Shown here one piece after another: positions 18,559 to 32,127 of a DNA stretch of 64,000 nt (the first letter of the stretch is position 1; each line of letters begins with the position of its first letter). Both the position numbers and the translations under genes were made by a program. The DNA comes from Amphimedon queenslandica (taxonomy: Eukaryota > Porifera > Demospongiae > Haplosclerida > Niphatidae). The DNA is taken from contig NW_003546245.1 in the NCBI RefSeq assembly GCF_000090795.2, forward strand, positions 907,360 to 971,359. The letters are read 5' to 3'. A model generated the notes under the pieces. That model was not told the DNA's origin. It did no database searches and saw only the letters and a list, made by a program, of their open reading frames with translations.

Positions 18559-20811
18559 ATGGATGAAGAAACTGCTCTTTCCAAGACAGGAGCCACAGAT
18601 TTCCTCATCTCTCATCTCTTAAGTGCAGATCAGCATGGAATAGTAGTTGCATCTTATTGTAGAGTAGCAGGCCATCCCTTCCCAAGCAAGCTTTATGCTG
18701 TAAAATTGATATTCAATTTCACAGATGATGACTACTCATCTTCAGTCCTTTCCAACCATTTTGAGAACGAGTGGCTCCTTCTTTCTAGCCTCCCTCCACA
18801 TCCCCAAATAATAAAGTACTGGTGTCAATTTGTTTCTGTCATACCAATGGAATTTGTGGAGTGCTGTCCTCAAGAAGTTTGCAAGAGCTTTCCAAAAGAC
18901 AAGCACTTTACTAGGAAAGGACAGTTCATTGTTTTGGATTATCATCCACAAACATTGCAAGAGTTCTTAACAAAGGAAGAGAACAAACCGGTCGACTTTA
19001 AAATAATCCTATCTATTAGTTCACAGATACTTTCTGCAGCCAGTTATCTGGAGTCTAACATGATCTGTCATTTGGATTTAAAGCTTGCTAACTGTCTTGT
19101 CAGAGGAGAAGAAGAAGACAATCCTCACATTGTATTGTGTGATTTTGGTAGTGCAGTGCAGTTCTCAGACTCAACAATGAGCACCCAATGGTGTCATGGT
19201 TTGAGTCTGGGTGGTAATCGAGCTCACCTGTGCCCAGAATTACTCTCACAGTATTACAGCTATAAAACATCAACGTCACGCTTGCAACAGCCTTCAGCAG
19301 CACCCATATCACTGGCACAAAGGCTATTATGCTATAAAGGACAGCCCTCATTTGCAGTTGGTGTGCTGTTATATGAAGTGGGCTCATGTGGAGAGCATCC
19401 ATTACCTGATTATCCATTGAACTACATGAAAGAAGGAGTAGTGACTTACGGTGAATCTGATATAGCTGAATTACCTGGTGCCTATTGTCACCAGCAGTAT
19501 TTTGATTTATTGAAATCTCTAATAGCTTGTGATCCTAAACAAAGACCTAATTTAGAGCATACACTAGATACAATATGCAAAATAAAGGAGGACATAGAAA
19601 ACCAAGAAATAACAGGTAATTTAACAGGACAGGAAGAGCTTAAAAAGCAACTTATAAGAGTAACAATAGAAAGGGACATTGCAAAGGTATAGGAACACGG
19701 ACACAAAATAATAAATTATACTTTTATATAGTCACAGTCTGCCACCCTGGAGTCTGAGAGAGACAGTGCACTGGAAAAGATTAAAGCAATGGCTAATCAA
19801 TGTGAAACTGCAGCAACAGAGCTTGAACAACTTGCACAACAATTTAAATCAATGAAAGAAGAGCTACTGGCGGTAAATATGCTGACAAGGAACATGTTAT
19901 GTTAGTTTGATAATGTATAGGTTAAGCTTGAGCGTGATGCTGCAATCCAAGCCAGTGAGGAATTGTTTGAAGCTTATGAGCTACTCCAAAAAGAACTGGA
20001 ACTAGTATCAAGAGAACGAGACCTTGCAAGAGATCAGGTCAGGGTTTCCCATAGGATGATGGCATAATACTCTTGCTCCAAAAGCCATTTAGTCTGGGAA
20101 AGCCAGAAAAATATACATGTACTATTATAGTGCTTGTCACAGCATGCTTTGTGGGACACCCTGGATCAGGTATCAAAAATCATTATTAAAATTGTTCCTA
20201 TTATAGGTTAGCAAGATGAGACATTTGTGCTCTGCTGTGCAAACAAATGAAGAAATAAAGTGAGTTGGATTTACCAGTATTGAGTTGTGCTAATGATTGC
20301 TTTAGAGAATGTATTAATTGTCAGACATTTTATCATGTTGAAGAAAACACAGAGGACTCATGTCAATGGCATCCAGGAGTAAGCCAAATTATAATTACCT
20401 TTATCTATTGTTATTAACTACTTTTATAATGCTGCATCTTATAAATCTTCTCCCATCATTTAGAAATTTGTAAGTTGTCATAATTATTGTGCCTTAAGTA
20501 ATAAGCAATTGTGTAATTTTCTTTAGTTGGTAAGTCCAATAAGGAATTTGTTGTTCACTTAATGTTTTATTTTCATTTTTTTCTTAACACATCATCACGG
20601 ATCCAATAGTTTGTAAGTCTTACAATGCATTCTTGTTATCATTAATTTTTTAAATTTTCTCTTCCAATAGAATGTAAGTCACAACTCCAACACCTATTAT
20701 CAATTTATTACTATTATTATTATAAAACTATAGCGTTGGAGCTGTTGCTATAAGAGAGATGAAAACATTCCAGGCTGCAAGAAATCATTACATTATCATA
20801 ATACAACATAA
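18559..20811 (+). CDS. PINK1-like protein kinase with coiled coil and CHORD-like zinc module
   Basis: Exons 18559-19686, 19732-19872, 19921-20037, 20207-20259, 20306-20378, microexons 20464-20469, 20527-20529, 20610-20612, 20671-20673, and 20734-20811; 534 residues. The kinase domain has the ATP lysine (AVK, residue 49), HLDLKLANC (Asp173, Lys175, Asn178; the HRD arginine is Leu) and CDFGS (Asp195). HPQIIKYWCQF and GGNRAHLCPEL resemble PINK1, but there is no mitochondrial leader or membrane segment. A Glu/Gln-rich coiled coil follows (residues about 350-475), then ECINCQTFYHVEE, SCQWHPG, KFLFN, RWSCC, PGCKKSLHYH: a Cys/His pattern resembling CHORD zinc-binding domains. Key catalytic residues are present, so activity is likely, but substrates and function are unknown. 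A MITE sits precisely on the donor of exon 3. Kinase-domain call is firm; the PINK1 affinity is moderate. Confidence 0.8.
20040..20163. mobile_element. Short hAT-like MITE with perfect 8-bp target duplication, on a splice donor
   Basis: The 124-bp element runs from CAGGGTTTCCCATAGGAT to GCTTTGTGGGACACCCTG. It is flanked by GATCAGGT at 20032-20039 and again at 20164-20171. An 8-bp duplication with CAGGG ends fits the hAT superfamily. The duplicated target contains the exon-3 donor (GATCAG|GT), so two potential donors now bracket the element. Confidence 0.88.
20464..20673 (+). other. Chain of four microexons (6, 3, 3, 3 nt)
   Basis: AAATTT (20464-20469), TTG (20527-20529), TTT (20610-20612) and AAT (20671-20673) are each preceded by a TAG acceptor and followed directly by GTAAGT. 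All are phase 0 and add Lys-Phe, Leu, Phe and Asn between the HPG and RWSCC parts of the zinc module. The five surrounding introns are about 57-85 bp. Several TAG-NNN-GTAAGT arrangements within 210 bp are very unlikely by chance. Confidence 0.85.
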
Positions 20812-20960
20812 ATAGATAGTTACTACTGGACTGACGGATGAGGATAAATGAGTGTGTACAAGTGTGAGAGTGGACAGAGTTGCAATGCTTGTGTGTGTAT
20901 CTATGAAATATAATTAAAGCACAATTGTAATACTTGTGCTATATATATTATATACATGCA

Positions 20961-23900
20961 TCATAGTTCTGGTACCAACTGATCATCATCATCTGAGGAA
21001 TAATGCTGGCCACCACTGGATAGCTCAGCATAATTTACTCGCCCACGCAGGGCAGAGCGTCTACTTCTCCTAACTATTGACTGGAAAAAATTAGTAAAGT
21101 TAATAAGTAATTAGTGTCAATGTTATACCTCATCTTCCCTGTCACCCGAATCTGTTTCTAATATAATATTGTCCTTTTTACTGGGATTTTCTTCATCAAC
21201 CTATACTCAGTATGCAAAAATGAAAGAGTGAAATCTACTAGTTTGAACAATAATACAACCTTTCTCTTTTTGATATCGACTCCACTTTGGTCTTGAACAC
21301 AATTATTCTCATCAGTCACTGTCTTACTACTAACATCCTTATCACATACAAAGAGACCCTTGATTTTATTGTAGACTTCATTAGCTTTGCTACGCACTCT
21401 ACTGTTACCTTTATACCTACGAACCTATTAATTGAACATATACACAGGATTCATTAATTGGTAATGTAGTAATGCTAAAAGTGGTATAATGTATAATGAT
21501 ACCTTTCTTAATGTAACAACCAGGTCTTTGACTTGAACAATGTCAGAAGCAGAGAAATGATAGTCCATTAGACCACGTAGGTTCTTCAAAGCCTTCTGTG
21601 GTTCCTATGTGTGCATGTACACTTCAAAATGAATGACACTCTGTATTTGTGTACTTACAGCAGATCCAACAATTAAAGATACTTTTAAATTGTAGTTGTA
21701 TGCTTGAAGAGCTTCAACAGTAAGCATGGCTATTAAAATAGTAAAAGTACATGTACATACAAAAGAACACACACAGACTTACAATCGGATATTGGTCTTT
21801 GAGGTGGAGGTTTGACTTTCTGCCTTTTAGTACTACATGTATAAAATTATTATAAAAACCTTTAAAGCCATAATAATGCACCTGGAGTCTTCAGTTGTCT
21901 TTTCAGTAGCTGCTGGCTTTGTTTTCTTTGCTGTTGTATCAGATTGCTTGCCACCTTGAAGATCAACCGCAGGATTGCTAGCAGAACTTGCTTTGTCTTC
22001 AGCCTCAAGAGGAATATTTGTAACTGCCTCTTGGACTGATTCATCTTTGCTGTTAGACGATCCTTTGTCTGCTGTTTTCATACCATCATTTTGACTTACT
22101 GGATCCTTGTTTTCTGTAACAGTGTTATTTTTCCCTCTAGTATTATTATCTATGGAATCATTAATCTCCATTGTATCACTAGACTGTATAAAGGGAGCAT
22201 TTGCTGCTGCTGGAGGCAGTGATATTTCTATATTACTAATCTCTTCTTTTGCTGTTTCAATTAATACTTGCTCTTCCATTTTAGCTCTATCTTTTGAATT
22301 CTCTTCCTCTCCAAGACCTCCTGATATTTTAACTTGTGCTAGCTCAATTGTAATTGCAGCTTCTTCTTCAGTCACTGTGGTCTCAGGGTCCACTGTCATT
22401 GCTTCTTCTACTGTCATTGGTTTCTCTACTGCTGGTGCTTCTTCCATGGCCATTGCTTCATCCACTGTCATTGGTTTCTCTACTGTCATTGCTTCTTCTA
22501 CAACCATGGCTGCTTCCACTGTCTTTTCTCCCGATGGAATCTCAGCTAGTATGTTAGGCTTTACCTCTTCAACCATAAAAACCTCTTCTGTTATTACCTC
22601 TGTCTCTTCCAATATTCTTTCTTCTGTCTTTTCTCCTACTTCCACTGGACTCTCTTCTACAGCTATTTCCTCTGTATTCACTTCCACTGCCATCATTTCT
22701 TCTACATTATCTTCCAGCCCCATTTCCTCAGTTTTTTCCCCTACTCCCATCGGTTCCCTTATCTCGACTGTAAGATTCATTTCTTCTATTTTTTCTTCAA
22801 CTGTCATTGTTGTTGTTCTTACTGGTCGTTCTTCAATGGGTTTCTCTACATTTGAGATTAATACTTTTATTTCTATTTTGGGTTTCTTGTCCTCGGCAAT
22901 CGTTTCCTCTACAATATCTGTCTGTGTTTCTGCCATTTCTTCAATCGATATCTCTAATCTCTCAACAGCCATTCCTGCTTTAATGGAGTCATCTTCTCTT
23001 GATATTCCTACTACCTCTTCTCCATTAGAACTATGACTATTGATGGCTTCATTTGTCCCAGCAGTACTTGCAACTTCATCACAAGGTTTTTCTTGTGCTG
23101 TTACCACTGCTTCCATTTCATGATCTTTGTCTTTCATCAGCTCAGCAAGGTCACTATTCTCATTCGTTCTTGCATTTTCATTGTCACTAATAATCACTTC
23201 TTCTTCTTCTTCAGTCGCAACAGTGGGCCTACATTAAAATATTTTAGATTATGATTTCCAAATACATTTAACATTTTATAGTTGCTCAAAATCTGACCAA
23301 AGACAATGCACTAAAGTTTGAGCTGATTCCAAAAAAAAATTCTCGAGTTATGACCATTTAAAAAAACAGGCCAATTTTTGGAGAATAACTAAGGGTATAA
23401 TTAGTAATGCGGTAGCGTTACTAAGTAAAATTCACCCCCAAACAAAATGGCTGCCACGACTTTTGCAGCCTTGCTATATAGCCCATGATTTTTTCCAAAA
23501 AATGGCTCTGAAATCACCTCCAATTTTTACTACATTTTCTGATACACATTGATGTCCTTATGCTATGTAGAAAGTTTGAGCTGATTCCAAGCTCAAATTT
23601 TTGAGTTATGACCATTTTTAAAAACGAGCCAATTTTTGAAAAGTACCCAAGGCTATAGCCCATGGTTTTTTCCAAAAAATGGCTCCGAAATCACCCCTAA
23701 TTTTTATTACATTTTCAGATACATATTGATGCCCTTATGCTCTATAGAAAGTTTGAGCTGATTCTGACTTCAAATTTTCGAGTTATGACCATTTTTTAAA
23801 ATGAGCCAAATTTTGAAAAATATCCAAGGCTATAGCCCATGGTTTTTTCCAAAAAATGGCTCCAAAATCACCCCTAATTTTTATTACATTTTCTGATACA

Positions 23901-26028
23901 TATTGATGTCCTTATGCTCTATAGAAAGTTTGAGCTGTTTCTGACAAATGTTTGTTGAGTTACGGCCATTTTAAGAAAATGCCAAAATTTGAAAAATACC
24001 CAAGGCTATAGCCCATAGTTTTTTCCGAAAAATGGCTCCAAAATCACTCCCAATTTTTATTACATTTTCTGATACATATTGATGTCCTTATGCTATGTAG
24101 AACTAAGTTTGAGCTGATTCCGACTTCAATTTTTTGAGTTATGACCATTTTTAAAAAACGGCCAAATTTGAAAAATACCCAAGGCTATAACCAAGAGTAT
24201 ATAATATATAAAGAGAGTATCGAACGGCCCTATAGAAGACTACTGCATGACGGCGTATTTGCTCAAAGTCACAATCCGCATACTCCAGTATACTTACCAT
24301 ATCACGTGATCCACCATGTGGCAACATTATCTGGCCCTTAGCTTTTAAAAACTTGGCAATCTCTTCCAATACAAGAAAGGAACTTGAAAGAAGGCTGGAA
24401 AGATGAACTACTAAGGTAGTGCTGCTAGTATCCAGGAGTTTGTGCCCCAAGCACTTGCCAACTCGGGACAATGGCAACTCAATGTCTACGCGATAATTAT
24501 ATTCATTGATAAAGTATACTGGAGTATGCGGATTGTGACTTTGAGCAAATACGCCCTCATGCAGCAGCTTGTATAGGGCAGTTCGATACTCTCTTTAAGT
24601 ATTATATACTCTTGCTATAACCCATAGTTTTTTCCAAAAATGGCTCCAAAACCTGTACACGGTCTTTGACCAAATTTAATCAAAACTGAAATTAAAAGAA
24701 TTATCCATTTTTATTCTCTATCCTTATGTTTGAGCTGATTCCAATCAAAATTTAGATTTATTTAGATTCATTTAAATACCTCATGTCTGCTCTAGTTTCT
24801 ACATGTGCAGGATCAAGATCCATAGAATCCTGCACAGCATCTGATACAGCCACTTCCTCATTTGACGTCAATTCTACTTTTATCTTATCAGAGAGTGGCG
24901 TCCTATTATTAATACGTTTACTTCTCCTAGTACTGACATTAGGAGAAGCTGCTGCTTTACTTGACGACTTTCTCTTAGCAGCTGATGATACTGGGATCTG
25001 TAAGGGATCTTCACTTGTATCTTCATTTTTATCGTCAATCGTAACTTCAGTTTTATCTTTGGGAGAGTTTTGAGGACGAGACTCATCTTGCAATAAAGGA
25101 ACAGTTCCTGCTGTAGATGGTGAGTTCTGGCTAGTAGAAATGGCAGGGCTTGAAGAGCTACTCTTTTGAAGACGAACGGACCTTCTCGTAGCAATCGAAC
25201 CAGATTGAGACACAGCCTCCTTATGACACATAAAAGAAAGGAGACATAACAAAGAGAATAGAGAAAGGAGATATTTCACAATAATAATTATTTTAAAAAT
25301 ACACACATACAAAAAGAAAAATATTAAGTCAAAACATACAGTTATCGAAGCATCAGGACATTCTTGTTTAGGAGTTATCGGCTCTGTCTTAATTTTTAAA
25401 ATGTCTTCTTTCTTAGAGCTAGATTTCCGCTTATACTAAAATTAATGGTGTTAATGTGACATGATTACAAGTACACACATACACGTACCTTTCTTCCATT
25501 TTTCATAAATTTCTTCAAGAGTGCTCCGTCTCCCGATACCTGTAGGTCTGGGTCTTCTTCGATCTCCCACACTGCTTCGGAGAGCCCGGGTCTCTGCCTC
25601 TGGGAATTCTTACGAAACTTTTGCTGATACCTCTTGAAAGGAACTATGTCTTTGCTTGGCAGCCATGCACTAACATGTATGCAAATGCAGAATAATAAAA
25701 AATAACAATAAACTAGAATGTATATATACATTATTTTATTGTGATAGTACAATAATTATTATGTTATACTTGGATATAATAATAATAATGCACAAATACT
25801 CACACATTATGAGTTCCATAGAAAAATAAATAATAAGAGTTTGATGAAGGGCAATGCTGTCCTGATGGCTTTGGTAGTACCTAAATATACAAATAATTTA
25901 TAGGTGTAGCATTATTTATAGTAGGAACTTACTCTGGCTGGCCAGTGAGGAAACCCTCTCATTTTAGCCCACACCAAGTCAGAGACCTCAAAGTCCTCTG
26001 AATCTTGTCGAGCAGCAGCTGAAGACAT
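20961..26028 (-). CDS. LEDGF/HDGF-like PWWP protein with integrase-binding-type domain
   Basis: The start [17 protein letters not shown] leads into a PWWP domain across the first three exons ([40 protein letters not shown]), the chromatin reader for H3K36-methylated nucleosomes in PSIP1/LEDGF and HDGF proteins. A basic, Ser-rich middle follows (24780-25222; RRSVRLQ, RRSKRIN). Then comes a very acidic exon (about 21890-23225) built from imperfect Val-Glu-Glu repeats such as [13 protein letters not shown]. The C-terminal part (about 21160-21790) holds [28 protein letters not shown] and [12 protein letters not shown], matching the helical integrase-binding domain (IBD) of LEDGF/HDGFL2 that docks MLL-menin, JPO2 and similar partners. 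The tail is acidic and ends [11 protein letters not shown] long intron (about 23230-24780) is filled by a satellite array and a DNA transposon. Orthology to PSIP1 versus HDGFL2 is undecided. Confidence 0.87.
23281..24780 (-). repeat. Diverged tandem array of ~177-bp units (intron of PWWP gene)
   Basis: Successive copies of AGTTTGAGCTG lie at about 23576, 23753, 23930 and 24109, giving a spacing of 177-179 bp. A partial unit precedes them, and remnants resume after the insertion at 24193-24613. Each unit carries AAGGCTATAGCCCATGG, TTCCAAAAAATGGCTCC and GAGTTATGACCATTTT. Units differ at many sites, unlike the near-identical units at 47440-48400, and lie in the opposite orientation. Confidence 0.85.
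24193..24613. mobile_element. Long-TIR DNA element with 9-bp target duplication (MULE-like, non-autonomous)
   Basis: The 421-bp insertion has terminal inverted repeats of about 100 bp, both starting AAGAGTATATAATA and including CAAAGTCACAATCCGCATAC. It is flanked by GCTATAACC at 24184-24192 and 24614-24622, which restores an uninterrupted satellite unit when collapsed. Long TIRs plus a 9-bp duplication are typical of Mutator-like elements. No transposase is encoded. Confidence 0.82.
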
Positions 26029-26153
26029 TGAAAAGGAGAATTCTAGCTAAGAAAATGCACAGTTTTGTAAACACAAAATTTTCCACCTGATTTCTAACTT
26101 TCAATATGGGCGTGGCCATATTTTAGCCCCGCCTGTTTACCATCACAAACAAA
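26029..26153. promoter_or_regulatory. Shared bidirectional promoter, PWWP gene / HMG20-like
   Basis: The 125-bp spacer between divergent ATGs contains GGGCGTGGCC (26108-26117) and AGCCCCGCC, both GC/CACC-type boxes in otherwise AT-rich sequence. Promoter function is inferred from geometry. Confidence 0.5.
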
Positions 26154-27860
26154 ATGGCAGATGAAGAACAGCTGGAGCTTCAGCTTGGTAATGAAAACCA
26201 GTTTCGGGAATTTAACAATCATTGTATCTAATTTAAGGTGCAAGTTTTGTAGATGGAAAGCTGGTCAAGCTGCCCAAGAAACCGATGTCTGCTTTCCTGT
26301 ACTTTTGTCGAGAAAAAAGGAAGAATGATGCTAAATTGAATGGAGTTAATTTATTAGAGGGCAATGCCATCCTAAGCCAGATGTGGAAAGATTCTTCTAT
26401 GGAAGAGAAACAGGTAGTATATTGTACAACCAGTATTTGTAATTAGGCCACTCCGATTAATTTTATCATTTTGTTGACTGACTTGCTTGAACGAGATTTA
26501 AAGTAATACATCCATTCATGTTTAATATTTTGTATAACATATATATCAGGGTTTCTCACAGGATTTTGGTAGTGCTCTTTTTTTATAATTTTTCTAATGC
26601 ATTTTTTGTGCTGTATCAAAAGTTTGAGATAATTCCAACCACACATTAAATTTTTATGAATTTTTAAATTTACTCGAAAATTGGGCCAAAGTCCCTGTAC
26701 TATAGTACAGGGTCTTTGGCCAAATTTTGCCAAAATGACTGAGGAGAGAATTCTCCATTTTTAATATTTTTTTCTGTTACATTATGTTATGTAGCAAGTT
26801 TAAGCTGATTCTGATCAAAATTGATTTTTAATGAATTTTTAAAGTTGGTCCAAAGCCATGTACATGCATGTACTATTGCAGTGCTTGTCAGCTCATGAAA
26901 GATGCTTTTTAGCTCACTTAGCAGAATTGGAGTTGTGTATAATTTTGATTCTTACTGACATTAAATTTATACTTTTTCAGGTCTATCTATCTGCTACTCT
27001 TGCTGGCAAAGAGAAATATAAAAGAGAAATGTCTTACCTCATGATGAAATATCCCGACACCGTCAAAGAATTACAAGGTACTGGCCCTGTAAATTAATGG
27101 ATTATTTTATTGTATGAAAAAGGAACGAGAAAAAGGAAAAACTCGGCTAAAGATGAAAGCATTCCAGCTCCAAAGAAGCGAGGAAGGAAGAAAAAATCCA
27201 CTCCTCCTCCTCCCCCTCCTCTTGCCTCTCTTCCATCAAGGCCATCACCATCAGAAGCTCCTCCTATTACTAGTAAAAGTATTCCACCAACGCTGGTCCA
27301 GGAAGTTAAAGTCCCTGGAACTGATATTTCTATATTCACTCCGGAATTTTTGGAGCATAATAAAAGTTGGTGAAACTTTATAAAGTCAGTCACACGAGCC
27401 TGATAGCCCTGCAGTGTGCATTCTCCCATATAGCTAGCTAGTAGAATTTAGACTCTGGATAAGTTGAGCTCCAAATTTGCATGTTTTACTAAACCTTTTG
27501 TAAAAAATAATTATGAATGTGTATTTTGCAGAGCTAAATTCACAGTTAATGCGATTGAGGAGGGTCAACAATGACTTGCAATCTGAGAACAGTAGACTGG
27601 AGGACAGTGTCAGTGATCAAGAAAGGAACTTAGCAACGCTCAAGATGAAACTTGCTCAATTCAAGCAAGAGAACGATAGCTTGGAGACAAGTGTGAGACA
27701 ATTAGAAGACTCTATCTTTCAATCTTTTGGAGGGTTAGTGAGCGGAAGGAATAAAGACACAGAATTCACTTCAGCCGAGGAACTGTTACAATACATAATA
27801 GTTAATGGTGTGACTGGGCGAGCTTTGGCCACCGCCGTCAAATCTTTTACTGTACCGTAA
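26154..27860 (+). CDS. HMG20A/B-like HMG-box protein
   Basis: The start MADEEQLELQLGASFVDGK is followed by one HMG box (PKKPMSAFLYFCREKRK, ILSQMWKDSSMEEKQVYL, KEKYKREMSYLMMKYP), then a basic, Pro-rich linker (KKRGRKKKSTPPPPPP), the motif DISIFTPEFLEHNK and a long coiled coil (LNSQLMRLRRVNNDLQ onward) ending at 27860. The linker motif matches PIFTEEFLNHSK of HMG20A/HMG20B (iBRAF/BRAF35), subunits linked to the LSD1-CoREST corepressor; the coiled coil is the known partner-binding part. Exons join across a 43-bp intron near 27080-27122 (acceptor GAAAAAG) and a short one at about 27371-27531. Intron 2 carries a MITE. AP-3 sigma begins 102 bp downstream on the same strand. Confidence 0.85.
26552..26935. 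mobile_element. hAT-like MITE (HMG20-like intron)
   Basis: It begins CAGGGTTTCTCACAGGATTT and includes the perfect palindrome CCCTGTACTATAGTACAGGG near 26693-26712 and two core units. It ends near GCTTGTCAGCTCATGAAAGA with a decayed right terminus. End coordinate approximate. Confidence 0.7.
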
Positions 27861-27962
27861 ATAATTTTATTTATCATTAATTTTTATCAAGAAAATATTG
27901 AAATTAAGGAACGCCCATTAGTCTTGTGATACTACACCGAGAGACAGAAAGCTAAGGGAACA

Positions 27963-28968
27963 ATGATAAAGGCTATCTTAGTGTTCAATAATCAAGGCAA
28001 ACCTCGCCTTGTCAAGTTCTTTACCCGTTATGTAAGTACGACAAGCAGCACCAGGTTTTAAAGTATCATTATTTTTTACTTGACAGTCTGAGGATGATCA
28101 GCAGACCATCATCAAGGAGGTGTATCACATGGTGAGCAAGAGGGATGACACCGTCTGTAACTTCCTCGAGGGACCCAGTAGACTAGGGGAGGGAGAGCAC
28201 AGACTCATCTACAGACATTATGCCACTCTTTATTTTATATTCTGTGTCGATGCATCTGAGAGCGAACTGGGCATTCTAGATTTGATACAGGTACTTACTT
28301 TTCATTTTAGGTCTTTATTTTACTATCAAACGTTTAACGTGCACAAAACTTAATGTATTATTTTACAATATTTTCTTGTGACCAGGTATTTGTGGAAACT
28401 TTGGATCGCTGCTTTGAGAATGTTTGCGAGCTAGATCTAATCTTCCATGTTGACAAAGTTCATAATATCTTACAGGTAGTGCAGTATAAGCCATATTGAT
28501 CTAAAAAAAGGAAGTACAATCAATATCAGCATGTAGTGGGTTACCTTGTTATGATAAAGTCTTTGATTGCTTTTAAAACCAATTTGAGTATTGCATTTAA
28601 TTATAATGTGATAGAAATGAAGTTAATGTGTGTTGTGTCTGTATGAACTGAGCCCATTATTATGTCATGATACACAATAGGAAATATGTATGGGAGGCAT
28701 GGTCCTGGAGACTAACATTACTGAAGTGGTGACACACATTGAAGCTCAAGGCAAAGTGGAGAAGTCAGAGTCCAGCCCCACGATGAGCATCAAGGTATTA
28801 GAAATGAAATTATTTTATGATAAATTTAGTAATTCTTTTTTTGTATTGTAGTCGACGGTTTCTTCTGCGCCTAATCGTGCGATATCAGCTGTAAAGAATA
28901 TACAGAACTCTTCCATTAAGCTACCGACTCCGTCTAAAATACGCTCACTCAATGTGAAATTGAGTTAG
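27963..28968 (+). CDS. AP3S1: AP-3 complex subunit sigma
   Basis: Five exons, 27963-28031, 28087-28290, 28386-28475, 28681-28794 and 28852-28968, encode 197 residues (human AP3S1 has 193). The sigma subunit is the small longin-fold chain of the AP-3 adaptor, which sorts cargo from endosomes to lysosome-related organelles. Visible marks: MIKAILVFNNQGKPRLVKFF, the AP-3-specific CNFLEGPSRLGEGEHRLIYR insertion, YATLYFIFCVDASESELGIL and VFVETLDRCFENVCELDLIF, then the Ser-rich tail longer than in AP-1/AP-2 sigma. AP3S1 and AP3S2 are vertebrate duplicates, so the symbol is family-level. Confidence 0.95.
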
Positions 28969-29129
28969 TAGTGTGTGTTTGAGGATACTTTATAAGGAAG
29001 GAGTGTCGGATGTGTTTGATTTTATTGTTAACTATTATCATTGGTTTAAATTAATTAATTTTTTTGATTTTAAAATTAATTAAATTTAAAAACTAATTTT
29101 AATTATTGGGGCATTAATTAGAATAAAAG

Positions 29130-31911
<2,782 letters not shown>

Positions 31912-32127
31912 GAAAGGTTACCTTTTAGCACATTACTATTCTATATTATACTGATAACTATTGTGTTCTCACCTGATTGTCTTAAATAAACACTTACATT
32001 CATGAATAATAAATTAAATAGTGATAGAAAAATTCAAGATAATAATAATAATAATAATAATAAATTAAAGAGCAAAGCCAATTAGCATAATTATTAAGTT
32101 TTCTAACATTATTTTTTAAATTTAGTT

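Noticed and set aside
20464-20673. Microexons as recursive-splicing ratchet points only
   Set aside because: Classical ratchet sites are zero-length AG|GT junctions. Here 3 or 6 nt separate AG from GT in each case and keep phase, which fits real microexons better; recursion remains possible as a mechanism.
22107-23036. A 309-codon Ser/Ile/Val-rich frame on the plus strand
   Set aside because: It is the exact antisense of the acidic repeat exon of the PWWP gene; repeated GAA/GTA codons read as TTC/TAC-type codons on the other strand leave it open. No domain and no splice context.
24151-24477. A 108-codon minus-strand frame across the MULE-like element
   Set aside because: It crosses from satellite into transposon TIR, has no recognisable domain and starts and ends in repeats.
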